64,000 bases of DNA, from contig NZ_HG003686.1 of NCBI RefSeq assembly GCF_000312365.2, forward strand, positions 403,443-467,442. Reading direction: 5' to 3'. The notes beneath the pieces were generated by a model that saw only the letters and a program-made list of their open reading frames with translations, had not been told where the DNA came from and did not search any database. The stretch's first letter is position 1. Each line of letters starts with the position of its first letter. Source of the stretch: Anaerococcus provencensis. GTDB taxonomy: Bacteria; Bacillota; Clostridia; Tissierellales; Peptoniphilaceae. The position numbers and the translations under genes are program-made. Positions 18,082-27,050 of the stretch are shown one piece after another.

Positions 18082-19167
18082 ATGAGAGTAAAATTAGAAA
18101 ATATTGGTAAAAAATACGAGGGTAGAGAAAACTTTACCCTTAGAAACATAGACCTTGACATAGATGATAAGGACTTTTGTGTCATCCTTGGCCCATCAGG
18201 ATGTGGTAAATCAACCCTTATCCGAATGATAGCAGGGCTAAACTCAATAACAGAAGGTACACTTTATTTTGACGATAAGATAATGAATAAAGTAGAACCA
18301 AAGGACAGGGACATAGCCATGGTATTCCAATCATATGCCCTATATCCACATATGACAGTATATGATAATATGGCCTTTTCCCTAAATATGAAAAACGAAA
18401 GTAAAGAGGTCATAGACAAGCGAGTAAAAAACGCTGCCCATGTCTTGCAACTTGAAGACTACCTCTACAACAGGCCATCAGACATATCCGGTGGTCAAAG
18501 ACAAAGGGTAGCCCTAGGCCGAGCCATAGTGAGAAATCCAGCAGTTTTCCTCATGGACGAACCACTATCAAACCTAGATGCGAAACTTCGTGAGTCCATG
18601 CGTGTGGAAATAGTAAGACTCCATAACCAACTAGACACCACAAGTATATATGTAACCCACGACCAAACAGAAGCCATGACCATGGCGACAAAGATAGTCC
18701 TCCTAGATAAGGGAGTCATCCAACAAGTAGGAGCTCCAACAGAATTCTACGAGAGACCAGAAAACCTCTTTGTAGCAGGCTTTATCGGATCTCCAACCAT
18801 GAATATCATAGAAGGAAAGATAGAAAATGCCAACTTTGTAAGCGATAAGGGAGAAGTGGTAATAAAACCAGCAGAAAAAGACCTAGCCGCAATAAAGAAC
18901 TACGAAGGCAAAAAAGTCTACCTAGGTATTAGATCGGAAAGATTTATAGCAGAAAAAAGAGACTATAATCTTGCGACAATCAAGATAGATGTCATAGAAA
19001 TGCTAGGCAAGGAACAACTAATCTACGGCAAAACAAGCGCCGGCCAAAACCTAGTAATAAGCCAACCAGGCTATTTCGAATATAACATAGGCGAAACTCA
19101 CAACTTCACCCTAGACCCAGAAGCCCTACACTTCTTTGATGGAAATACTACAGAGAGGATAAACTAG
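18082..19167 (+). CDS. malK: MalK/MsmK-type ABC ATPase
   Basis: 361 aa. Walker A GPSGCGKST, signature ISGGQRQRVALGRAI, Walker B FLMDEPLSNLDAKLR and switch THDQTEAM are intact, followed by a TOBE regulatory domain. It is the last gene of the malE-x-malF-malG-malK operon, with AGGAGAAG before its ATG. It is one of three MalK-type ATPases in this window, each placed within its own importer operon. Confidence 0.9.
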   Translation: MRVKLENIGKKYEGRENFTLRNIDLDIDDKDFCVILGPSGCGKSTLIRMIAGLNSITEGTLYFDDKIMNKVEPKDRDIAMVFQSYALYPHMTVYDNMAFSLNMKNESKEVIDKRVKNAAHVLQLEDYLYNRPSDISGGQRQRVALGRAIVRNPAVFLMDEPLSNLDAKLRESMRVEIVRLHNQLDTTSIYVTHDQTEAMTMATKIVLLDKGVIQQVGAPTEFYERPENLFVAGFIGSPTMNIIEGKIENANFVSDKGEVVIKPAEKDLAAIKNYEGKKVYLGIRSERFIAEKRDYNLATIKIDVIEMLGKEQLIYGKTSAGQNLVISQPGYFEYNIGETHNFTLDPEALHFFDGNTTERIN

Positions 19168-19185
19168 GTAAGTATTTAACAATAT

Positions 19186-19283
19186 ATGGAACTGTTGTAA
19201 AATGGATAAATCATTCCTAAACAAATCATCTAATCACTCCAAAGATGGAAGGATAATTATCTATTAATTTGCAACAGTTCCAT
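19186..19283. repeat. 98-bp imperfect palindrome, terminator or MITE-like
   Basis: Perfect 12-bp outer arms, ATGGAACTGTTG (19186-19197) and CAACAGTTCCAT (19272-19283), enclose partly complementary inner sequence (AATGGATAAAT / ATTATCTATT and CATCT / AGATG), so the element can fold into one long hairpin. A T-run follows, so it can end the mal operon. The length is far beyond an ordinary terminator. The rest of 19284-19409 shows no gene. Confidence 0.65.
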
Positions 19284-19409
19284 TTTTATTATAACCTAAA
19301 TTTTTAAAATAAGACCCAAATAAAAACATATAGATTTCTATAACTATAAAAATCTCAAATTGAATAGTGAAGCAACATAAAAAGTCCCGTAAAACCTACA
19401 ATAACAAAG

Positions 19410-19592
19410 CTACAATACTTTGTATTTGACTTTAAATTTTCTAAAATATTTTCTTTTTTTATGATTTTTCTTAATATTCTCCGAAGTGCCAAGATTCACA
19501 ATTTCTTTATTATTCATCTTACATTCAACATAAATCAAATCCATAATAAAAAAAGGCTCGGAATTTTTTGACTTAGAAATCTGTAATCTCAT
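19410..19592 (-). pseudogene. N-terminal relic of an IS1634-like transposase
   Basis: 60 codons on the minus strand, preceded by a TATAAT and a clean AAGGTGAGG ribosome binding site. The start MRLQISKSKNSEPFF and the later KEIVNLGTSENIKK follow the pattern of the N-terminus of IS1634-family transposases as I remember it (MRL-x-ISKSKNS, then V-x-x-LGT-x-E-x-I). The catalytic part is absent; the frame ends after a lysine-rich stretch. It is probably a remnant of an insertion sequence. The family assignment rests on memory of the motif and is moderate. Confidence 0.5.
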
Positions 19593-19801
19593 CCCTCACC
19601 TTTTTTTCTAATATACTAACATTATAGCACATTGAGTAATATATAAATATAGAATTTGTAAAAAATGTAGAAATATCAATACATGTAGAATATGTTTTAT
19701 ATTTTTAACAGCCAATCTATGCAAATATACTTGCAATGTAAAAAACAATATGTTATACTTAAATTAAATTAAGAAAGTTAGATAGGTGGGTTTAAAATAA
19801 T

Positions 19802-20035
19802 TTGGAAAATATAATAAAACAGATCAGAAAAGAAAAAGGATTAACTCAACAAGAGTTAGCTGAGGAACTTAGTGTAACAAGACAATACATTAGTCTTTTA
19901 GAACGAGGAGAGGCTCAACCTACGATTTCAGTTGGAATAGAAATTGCAGATAAACTAAACACGTGTATTTATACACTATTTGGTTTTGACAAGTTTGAGT
20001 GTGAGCGTTGTGAGCTAGAGTCAGGAGGTAATTAA
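19802..20035 (+). CDS. XRE-family HTH regulator
   Basis: 77 aa, a single Cro/CI-type helix-turn-helix (IRKEKGLTQQELAEELSVTRQYISLLERGEAQPT). The start is TTG at 19802, after TAGGTGGG. A cysteine-containing tail (FECERCELESGG) follows the domain. Such short regulators often sit at the head of small accessory modules; here it precedes a tiny open frame and a secreted-protein gene. Its targets are unknown. Confidence 0.85.
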   Translation: MENIIKQIRKEKGLTQQELAEELSVTRQYISLLERGEAQPTISVGIEIADKLNTCIYTLFGFDKFECERCELESGGN

Positions 20036-20092
20036 ATGATATATTTAAATCCGCAGAGGTATAAGAATGGAGATGTAGACTGCAGTGCATAA
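20036..20092 (+). CDS. 18-codon open frame directly after the XRE gene
   Basis: An ATG directly follows the XRE stop, with TCAGGAGGTAATTAA upstream, a very good ribosome binding site. Only 18 residues follow (MIYLNPQRYKNGDVDCSA). XRE genes of this kind are often followed by a small membrane protein, so this may be the truncated start of one. A leader peptide is the alternative. Confidence 0.35.
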   Translation: MIYLNPQRYKNGDVDCSA

Positions 20093-20138
20093 ATTACAAG
20101 GATAAAATATATAAATAAATAATTTACAAGAGGTTAAT

Positions 20139-21567
20139 ATGAAAAAGATTAAAAATTTAATTGGATGCTTATTAGTGTTGATATCGCTTTCAGCACCAAC
20201 TGTTGCATTTGCGGAAAGCAATTTAGATAATGATATTGAAACAAAAATAGATGAAATATTGAATGATTTTAATTTTAAAACACAAGAGACTAATATAAAA
20301 TTTTTTAGTATAAATCCTAATGATATTAATGATGAAAATATAGAAATAAGTGAAAATGATGGTCTTATATCATGATCAAGGGAAAAGAGAAATTACTTTA
20401 ACAGAAAGTTTGGATGTAGTTTCTGTCGATCAATATGATATTGCGGATAGTTTATCTGTAACAGATGAAAGTGAGAAGTATTTTATTGACACAGATAAAG
20501 AATATGTTAATTTATTAGTATCTAAATATGTACCTAATGATTACAATATAATTGAAGTAAAACCTATTATGGACGGGTTCCATCAGATTATCTGTTTGAA
20601 AAACAATCAATACGATATAACAAATTATTATGATGCATATAAAATAACTGTAGATTTTAAAACGCATACCGTTTTAGGGTTTAATCAGTGCCATGAGTAT
20701 GTTGTGAATGGTCTTCCAAAGATTAATAACAATGAGGCAATGGAAATAGCAATTAACTATTGTGAAAATAATAATATAAAATGCGATTATTCTGTGACTC
20801 CTTCAACAGAATTGGAAGTTAGAAAAGAAAATGACTATTTTGAAAATAATTCGCTTGAAGTATTAAACGATGATGAGTTAGAAATATATGCCGATAGACA
20901 GTTAGAAAGACCGCTGCACTGTTCATATGTTGTTACATTTGATAATTTGTCAGTTTTGATTGATGCTTATACTGGTGAAATAATAGGCGGGGATGAATTT
21001 GCAGCATCAAAAGATGGTGCTTCATATTATGGAACACATAAGGGTAAAAACACAAAATATTTTACTAGTTCAGCATCTAACATTAATTCTATCCTTAATT
21101 CATTGGGATATAATTCATATACAGCTTCAGCTGCAAATGATAATGGGGCAAGTTTAAGAAGGTTTGTTCGAGGAGATGGAAACAATTATGCATTTGCATT
21201 TTCGGGTCATGCCTCACCAACATCTTTAGGAAATGGATTAGATAATGGTTATGTAAGATATTTAGGTTTAAATAATGTTAATTGTTGTTGGAAGTTTGTT
21301 TTTTTAAATGGATGTCGTACGGCAGAAGATACAAGGTGGAGAGATGCTTTTGGAATAAGTGGATCTTCAAATGGGAAAATATTTTTGGGATGGTATAAAA
21401 AGGTTGAACTAAGCACTATGTTAGATTTAACTGGAAATTTAAAGTATCAAGTTAAAGCAAATCCAAGCAAAACCTTCTATTCTAATTTATTAAGAGCTAT
21501 TAATAAACCAGGAACATATTATTATATACGTTTTTGGGGTGATAAAAATATATCAGGTAGAGTTTAG
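20139..21567 (+). pseudogene. Secreted caspase-fold-like (clan CD?) protein, frameshifted
   Basis: The first frame (20139-20375) encodes a Sec signal peptide (cut near TVAFAES) and about 50 further residues. The rest continues in the +1 frame from about 20350 to 21567, so a single-base indel near 20350-20375 splits the gene. The second part holds a PepSY/propeptide-like stretch ending in VLIDAYTGEIIGGDEF. After it comes a domain with FAFSGHASP (His287 of the second frame) and, after a hydrophobic strand, FLNGCRTAED (Cys322). Strand-His-Gly-like and strand-Cys at this spacing resemble the catalytic dyad of caspase-fold peptidases (gingipain/CHAT). That family call is inference. The next gene shares the DAYxGxIIGGD module. 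Confidence 0.6.
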
Positions 21568-21587
21568 TTAATACTATGAAGGTAATT

Positions 21588-22442
21588 ATGAAAAATAAAA
21601 GATCATTAATATATATAACATGTCTTTGTTTAATATTTCTTTTAATGGCTTGCTCCAATAAAAGAAATTCGAGTGATAATTTAGATAATTTAAGTAATAA
21701 ATCAGATGATTCGAGCGATAAGTTAGATAAAGATAAAATAATAAGTACATTTAAGGATTTTGGATATGATGAAGAAGATGGAGAAACCCTCTATAAAGAA
21801 GGAGAAAATTTAGATGATGGGGGTATAAAAATCGAGTCTTCTAATGGTGGCATTTTTATTTTTGATAACAAAAGTGATGTGATTCACGTAGATGCTTTAT
21901 CCACTCTTAAGTGGGATGAGGATAGTGAAAAAGATTTGGAATATCCAAAAGAAGATTATGTAAAATCTATCAAAGATAAATATATTCCATCTGACTATAC
22001 AGAAGAAGAAATAGGATATTACACTGAAGATTTTAAGATGTATTCTTTTTATAAAGCTAATCCTGCTAATATTTTTAATCCACACGATCAAATTAGAGTG
22101 GTATTTAATAAGGATAAGAACGCTATCATTCTATATGATAAAATAGATGATTTTACAATAAAAGAGCCGCCTAAAATAGATGAAAAGGGAGCTTGTAATA
22201 TTGCAAAGAACTTCTTGTCAGAATCTAATGAAAAAGAATGGGGAGATGTTTTAAATACTTCATTAACGGTAATTGAATCTAATGATTTTTTGAATGATCC
22301 ATCAATTATAGGAGATAGTAAAAAAAGTATTGATGTTGCCGACACTGGTGTTCTTCATTTAGCTTATGTTGTAGAGATTGAAGATTTATTAATATACGTT
22401 GACGCCTACAATGGCGATATAATTGGAGGAGATTCTTATTAA
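21588..22442 (+). CDS. Lipoprotein with a PepSY-like C-terminal module
   Basis: I start it at ATG 21588, which has GAAGGTAATT before it; an in-frame ATG at 21576 is also possible. A lipoprotein signal ends FLLMAC, followed by a Ser/Asn/Asp-rich spacer. The C-terminus (HLAYVVEIEDLLIYVDAYNGDIIGGDSY) closely parallels the module in the preceding frameshifted gene (SYVVTFDNLSVLIDAYTGEIIGGDEF), and both have KY-I/V-P-x-DY upstream. It may act as a trans-acting inhibitor or chaperone-like partner of the upstream protein. That is inferred from domain sharing and adjacency only. Confidence 0.7.
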   Translation: MKNKRSLIYITCLCLIFLLMACSNKRNSSDNLDNLSNKSDDSSDKLDKDKIISTFKDFGYDEEDGETLYKEGENLDDGGIKIESSNGGIFIFDNKSDVIHVDALSTLKWDEDSEKDLEYPKEDYVKSIKDKYIPSDYTEEEIGYYTEDFKMYSFYKANPANIFNPHDQIRVVFNKDKNAIILYDKIDDFTIKEPPKIDEKGACNIAKNFLSESNEKEWGDVLNTSLTVIESNDFLNDPSIIGDSKKSIDVADTGVLHLAYVVEIEDLLIYVDAYNGDIIGGDSY

Positions 22443-22486
22443 TTCATTGCTATAGTAAAAAACTTAGTTAAGTGCATATGTAGTAA

Positions 22487-22517
22487 CCCCTTCTAATCCG
22501 AATATGGATTAGAGGGG
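22487..22517. terminator. Hairpin between convergent genes
   Basis: CCCCTTCTAATCC / GGATTAGAGGGG with one bulged base, followed by GGGATTTT on the plus strand. It sits between the lipoprotein gene and the convergent GH13 gene. The same design (CCCC...ATCCG...GGAT-AGAGGGG) appears at 52624-52655. Confidence 0.6.
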
Positions 22518-22546
22518 GGGATTTTAATTAAACAGTGGATAAGTCA

Positions 22547-24207
22547 CTAGTTTTCTATAGCTAAAGATTCATATGCTCTTAATCTTATATGATCACTTAG
22601 TTCATCTAAATTATAGTTTGAAATTAATATTTTATAGCCTTTAATATCTTCTATTAGTTCACTAAGATTTAAAGAAACTTCTTGGTCAGGGAAGTTATTA
22701 ATATTTATAAGCTCTTTATCATTCAATGTTCTTTTATATGCTAATAAATAATCATGATCTATAAATAAAGCTTCAAATTTACCATCTGATATTAAATCAT
22801 CTTCTTTTCTTAGGGCTATTAGTTTTTTGTAATAGTTAAATATTGATTTTTCTGAATTTTTGTCTTCTTTCGCATTTACTTCTTTGTAATTATCAGCTAG
22901 CTTAACCAAGGCTTAACATTAGAGAATGATGCATATTCATTTTCACTGTCCCATTGCATGGGAGTTCTAGAATTGTCTCTAGATTTATTGTTTAATATTC
23001 TTAAAGCAGTATTCTTATCAATTCCTTTTTCTAGCATATCTTTATAAGCGTTTATTGATTCTATATTATTATATTCAGAAATATCATAAAATTTAGGATT
23101 TGTCATAGCAAATTCTTCACCTTGGTAGATATATGGTGTTCCTCTCAAAAGATGAATAGATTGAGCGAGCATTGTAGCTGATTCATATCTATATTTTTCT
23201 GGATCTCCAAATCTTGATATGGACCTAGGATTATCGTGATTATTCCAGAAAAGTCCCAACCATCCATTGCCTTCTTGCATTTTTTCCTGCCAAGTAAATA
23301 AATTTCTTCGTGTTACATCTAGATTGTATCTAGTTAAAGTCCATTTGGCCTTATTTTCTCCATCATCAAGTTGATCAAAGGCAAAGATCATGCTTAATTC
23401 ATCACCAGTATCTGTATACTTTAAGGCATTATTACAATCTACATTGCCCATTTCTCCTACAGTTATGATGTCCCCATATTTTCCGTAGGTTTTGGCTGAT
23501 AACTCTTTTATGAAATCATGCACTACTGGAGTATCTGTATAGTAGCTAAATTGTTTTTTATTTTCTGACCAATCAGTCCAATCGCTATAATTTGAACTTT
23601 TACCGATCATATTTAATACATCAAATCTAAAACCTTTAACACCCTTATCTAGCCAAAAATTCACCATATCAAATAGTTCATTACGTAAGTCTTCATTGTG
23701 CCAGTTAAGATCTGCTTGAGTTTTTTCAAACAGTGCTAGATAGTATTTATCAGTGTCAGCAAATTTATGCCAAGCAGGACCTTTAAACACACTCTCCCAG
23801 TTATTTGAAGGATTTCCGTTTTTTCCATCAACAATATAGTAATAATCTTGGTACTTTTTATCACCAGCCAAAGCTTTTTTAAACCACTCGTGTTGAGTTG
23901 ATGTATGATTTAATACCATATCGAGCATTACGTCAATACCATATTTATTAAGATCTTCAATTAAAGAATAAAGATCGTCATTATTTCCAAACATAGGATC
24001 AACTGTATAGTAATCAGCTATATCATATCCATTATCATTTTGAGGACTTACAAAAAATGGGCTAATCCATACCATATCTATGCCCAAGTCATTTAAATAC
24101 TTGGCTTTTGATTTTATCCCATTTAAATCGCCAATTCCTGTATCTTTTGTATCTTTAAAACTTTTTGGATATATTTGATATATGACTTTTTTACCTAAAT
24201 TTACCAT
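22547..24207 (-). pseudogene. GH13 alpha-glucosidase (oligo-1,6-glucosidase type), frameshifted
   Basis: The main frame (24207-22897) carries all GH13 signatures: MLDMVLNHTS, GFRFDVLN with the nucleophile Asp, ITVGEMGN with the acid/base Glu, and WNNHDNPRS. It stops early just after NVKPWL. The remaining 120 codons lie in another frame and begin KLADNYKEVN, which is exactly what follows KPW in intact oligo-1,6-glucosidases. Restoring one A in the TTAAG stretch near 22903 would rejoin KPWL-KLADNYKE. The catalytic barrel survives, but the C-terminal domain would be missing. The gene would have hydrolysed isomaltose or other short alpha-glucosides in the cytosol. A sequencing error is the simplest alternative to true decay. 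Confidence 0.85.
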
Positions 24208-24273
24208 TATAAAAACTCCTTATTTATATTTGCCATATTCATTATATTATAATATTAGAGATAGCTACAATAA

Positions 24274-24369
24274 ATGGAAAAAGAATATTTGATAGACTTC
24301 CTTAGCCAAATCGTAGATTTAAACTTCCGTCAATTTCACAAGCTAAACATGCGTGAAGTATTAAGTTAG
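24274..24369 (+). CDS. 31-codon open frame, possible gene remnant
   Basis: ATG at 24274 and TAG at 24367-24369 encode a 31-residue peptide starting MEKEYLIDFL and ending LNMREVLS. It reads like the start of a soluble helical protein. No good ribosome binding site precedes it. I see it as a possible fragment of a lost gene in a decayed region rather than a functional peptide. Confidence 0.25.
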   Translation: MEKEYLIDFLSQIVDLNFRQFHKLNMREVLS

Positions 24370-24411
24370 GATTTAGGGTAAAAGTAGATTAAAGGAAGGA
24401 GCTATATCTTT

Positions 24412-24840
24412 ATGCAAAAAATAAAAGACTTGAGTAAAGAAAGAAAAATAAGCATACTAATTTTATTAAATTCGGTATTAATAATAATTTTTGCGAGTAT
24501 TCATGCAAAAAATATATCAAATTCAGATGCCTATGAAAAGTTTTTAACTAGCTATAGCAATGTAAATTATAGCACATACATTTCAAAGATAAGGGAATTT
24601 AAAAATACTCTTATAGCATATGGATTGGTACTCTTTGTCTATACTATCTATAATATAAATAAGGAAAAATTTAGCTTGGTTTATAAAATATTAAACTGCT
24701 ATATATGCTTTTCTTTACAAACCATGACTTGGCTTTCATTCATCCCACATACGGTATATAGCAATATTATCTTGAGCCTTTTGGTAATTTTATTCATACT
24801 TTTTATAATAAGAACTGGCAAGAAAGCTAAGAAAAAATAG
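24412..24840 (+). CDS. Small four-helix membrane protein, paralog of the one in the mal operon
   Basis: 142 aa, four predicted helices, ATG preceded by AAAGGAAGGAGC. The first extracytoplasmic loop (HAKNISNSDAYEKFLTSYSNVNYSTYIS) and the third helix region (YKILNCYICFSLQTM) match the layout of the protein at 14736-15152. It is divergent to the broken GH13 gene, so both copies stand next to alpha-glucan genes. Function unknown. Confidence 0.75.
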   Translation: MQKIKDLSKERKISILILLNSVLIIIFASIHAKNISNSDAYEKFLTSYSNVNYSTYISKIREFKNTLIAYGLVLFVYTIYNINKEKFSLVYKILNCYICFSLQTMTWLSFIPHTVYSNIILSLLVILFILFIIRTGKKAKKK

Positions 24841-24875
24841 AAAATTTAAATTTGGATTTTTCACTTATCAAGTAT

Positions 24876-25155
24876 AAGGGGCTTATAATACTAAGTAAAT
24901 GAAGATATTAATCAAAAGCTTTGCTTAGTACAAGCCTGAGACTCGCGACAAACCCAAAAAAACGCTTAGTCAGACTACAAAAATTGGAGTATTCATAATT
25001 TAAAAATTCTAAAAATTGCAAACTCTCATATGCTCAAACAGTGCAATTTTTAATCGATTTCTTTAATTTGAATACTCGACAATTTTTTCCGTATGACACG
25101 CTTTTTTTTTGGATTTTTACTTTGTCAACAAGCTGTTGCTTAGTATAAGCCTCTT
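24876..25155. repeat. About 280-bp nested palindromic element, non-coding
   Basis: Four nested inverted-repeat pairs share one centre: 24876-24898 with 25136-25155 (CTTATA..ACTAAG / CTTAGTATAAG), 24954-24972 with 25094-25112 (CCAAAAAAACGC / GCTTTTTTTTTGG), 24979-25001 with 25065-25088 (GAGTATTCA / TGAATACTC), and 25011-25020 with 25042-25051 (AAAAATTGCA / TGCAATTTTT). A further copy of the outer right arm lies at 24921-24940 in direct orientation. No gene is present. The structure looks like a MITE-type mobile repeat or a very large folded RNA. Confidence 0.75.
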
Positions 25156-25220
25156 TTTATTATTTAAGAGATTATTATCATTATTATCCAAAATGTTGTT
25201 TTCACATTTTATGATTGGAT

Positions 25221-25697
25221 TTAGTATTTCTTTTCTAAATCCAATAATTTTTCTTTCACACTTATCCTGTAGGCAAATCCGCCAAGTTTGCCATCATTTC
25301 TTATGACTCTGTGGCAGGGGATTATTATTAAAAATGGATTTTTGCCTATGGCAGTTCCTACAGCTCGTAGGGCCTTGGGATTATTTATTTTTTGGGCTAT
25401 ATCTTTGTAGGTTCTTGTTTCTCCATAGGGGATATTTATTAGCTCTTGCCAGACGCTCTGTTGAAAATCTGTACCTGTGATTTCTAGCTTGTCATATATA
25501 TGAAAGTCTTTAATTTCTCCTTTTAAATATTTGTCAATTTGATTAAAAATTTTATCACTTATCTCTGTTTTCTCGTTAATGGAGCAAACTTTATTCACTA
25601 GTTTAATTGATTGTATTTTTTCTTGATAGGATATCTTTATTATCCCAATTTCATTTTTGTAATATGCAGTCTTATTTGTCATTGATTTATTTACCAC
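25221..25697 (-). CDS. ogt: Methylated-DNA-protein-cysteine methyltransferase
   Basis: 158 aa. The suicide cysteine is in IIPCHRVIRND; the HTH-type DNA-binding region (WQELINIPYGETRTYKDIAQKINNPKALRAVGTAIGKNP) is intact. It removes O6-alkyl groups from guanine by transfer to itself. It is an ordinary stand-alone repair gene whose 3' end faces the large palindrome. Confidence 0.92.
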   Translation of the reverse strand: MVNKSMTNKTAYYKNEIGIIKISYQEKIQSIKLVNKVCSINEKTEISDKIFNQIDKYLKGEIKDFHIYDKLEITGTDFQQSVWQELINIPYGETRTYKDIAQKINNPKALRAVGTAIGKNPFLIIIPCHRVIRNDGKLGGFAYRISVKEKLLDLEKKY

Positions 25698-25757
25698 CCT
25701 TAAATATTTCTTTTTTGGCGTATAGTATACATATATTATATAGTAAGTGAGGTAGTT

Positions 25758-27050
25758 ATGGACTACGAAGAAAAGATTAAAAAATTAGCTGATTATATTC
25801 GCTCAGGTGAAAAAAGTGAAGATGAGTTCAAAGTGGGATTTGAGATTGAACACTTTGTTGTTGATAAAGATAGTTTGGAAAGCACTTCCTATGATGCTAA
25901 CATAGCTTCTATAATGGAAGAGATGGTAGAAATGGGCTATGAGGGAATCTATGAAAATAGCAACATTATGGGCTTAAGGGGCGATGGTCTTAGTATTTCT
26001 ATAGAACCTGCCAGCCAATTTGAAGTGGCTTTTGAATCTAGTAGGTCAGTTGATGAGCTTTTTTGTAATTATAAGAAAATAATGACTGAGCTAGTTCCTC
26101 TTTTTGAAAATAGGGGACTTTTGTTGGCGGAAGTTGGCTATCATCCAAAGTCAAAGATTGATGAAATTCCAATTATTCCTAAAAAACGTTATGACTATAT
26201 GTACAAGTATTTTGCTGACTACGGCGGATCTATGGCCCATAATATGATGAAGGGGTCAACAAGCTTGCAAATTGCCATAGACTATGACAATGAAGCAGAT
26301 TTTAGGATGAAATATTTTGTGGCAAATGCACTTTCTGCATTTTTATATAGTGTTTTTGACAATTCCTATATTTTTGAAGGGGAAGTTTATGGGAAAAGAA
26401 ATCTTCGCCAAACAATATGGGAAAACTGCGACAAAGATAGAACAGGGATATATCCTTTCTCCTTTGATAAGGACCTATCTTATGAGACCTACACAAGAAA
26501 AATATTGGAAACTCCTAGCATCTTTATAAATAAGGATGGAGCTGATATTTATACAGGCAAGATTCCTTTTGCTGAAATCTTTGATGATGATATGTCTGAG
26601 GAGATGATCTACCATGCCCTATCAATTGTATTTCCAGATGTTAGGGCCAAAAAATATCTAGAAATTCGTATGCCTGACAACATCCCATATCCATATAATT
26701 TTGCAGGAATTGCCCTTATCAAAAATATTTTTTATGATAAGGACATTCTAAGCTACCTTTACCAAGAATTTGCTGATATGGACTTTGAAAAGGCTCAAAA
26801 CTTAAAAGAAATGGCAACGAAAGAAGGCATCAATGCCACTTACAAGGATAAAAAAATCTATGAGTGGGTCCTAGAAATTATAGGGAAAATCAAAGAAGAC
26901 AGGAAATTTATAAATCCACTAAAGGAACTTATGGAAAAACAAATGACGCCGAGGGATATATATGAAAATTTATACAAAAAAGATCCGCAAAAGGCTATCT
27001 ATGAATTTTCTGTAAATAGTTTTATCAAGGATAATTATGGCAAAAATTAA
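25758..27050 (+). CDS. gshA: Glutamate-cysteine ligase, GCS2-like
   Basis: 430 aa. The N-terminal FKVGFEIEHFVVD is the ATP-grasp-like start of gamma-glutamylcysteine ligases of the GCS2 (plant/bacterial) type, with the substrate-binding stretch ADYGGSMAHNMMKGSTSLQIAIDY near residue 155 and EIRMPDNIPYP near 300. It makes gamma-glutamylcysteine, the first step to glutathione. No gshB is visible here, so the end product could be gamma-Glu-Cys itself. The last 14 bp overlap radA, so the two are co-transcribed. Confidence 0.85.
   Translation: MDYEEKIKKLADYIRSGEKSEDEFKVGFEIEHFVVDKDSLESTSYDANIASIMEEMVEMGYEGIYENSNIMGLRGDGLSISIEPASQFEVAFESSRSVDELFCNYKKIMTELVPLFENRGLLLAEVGYHPKSKIDEIPIIPKKRYDYMYKYFADYGGSMAHNMMKGSTSLQIAIDYDNEADFRMKYFVANALSAFLYSVFDNSYIFEGEVYGKRNLRQTIWENCDKDRTGIYPFSFDKDLSYETYTRKILETPSIFINKDGADIYTGKIPFAEIFDDDMSEEMIYHALSIVFPDVRAKKYLEIRMPDNIPYPYNFAGIALIKNIFYDKDILSYLYQEFADMDFEKAQNLKEMATKEGINATYKDKKIYEWVLEIIGKIKEDRKFINPLKELMEKQMTPRDIYENLYKKDPQKAIYEFSVNSFIKDNYGKN

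Noticed and set aside
22897..22909. Programmed ribosomal frameshifting in the GH13 gene
   Set aside because: No slippery heptamer of the X-XXY-YYZ type or downstream pseudoknot is visible; a one-base deletion explains the break.
24841..25220. A CRISPR array or tRNA in the repeat-rich gap
   Set aside because: Repeats are inverted about one axis rather than regularly spaced, and no cloverleaf or CCA-like end is seen.
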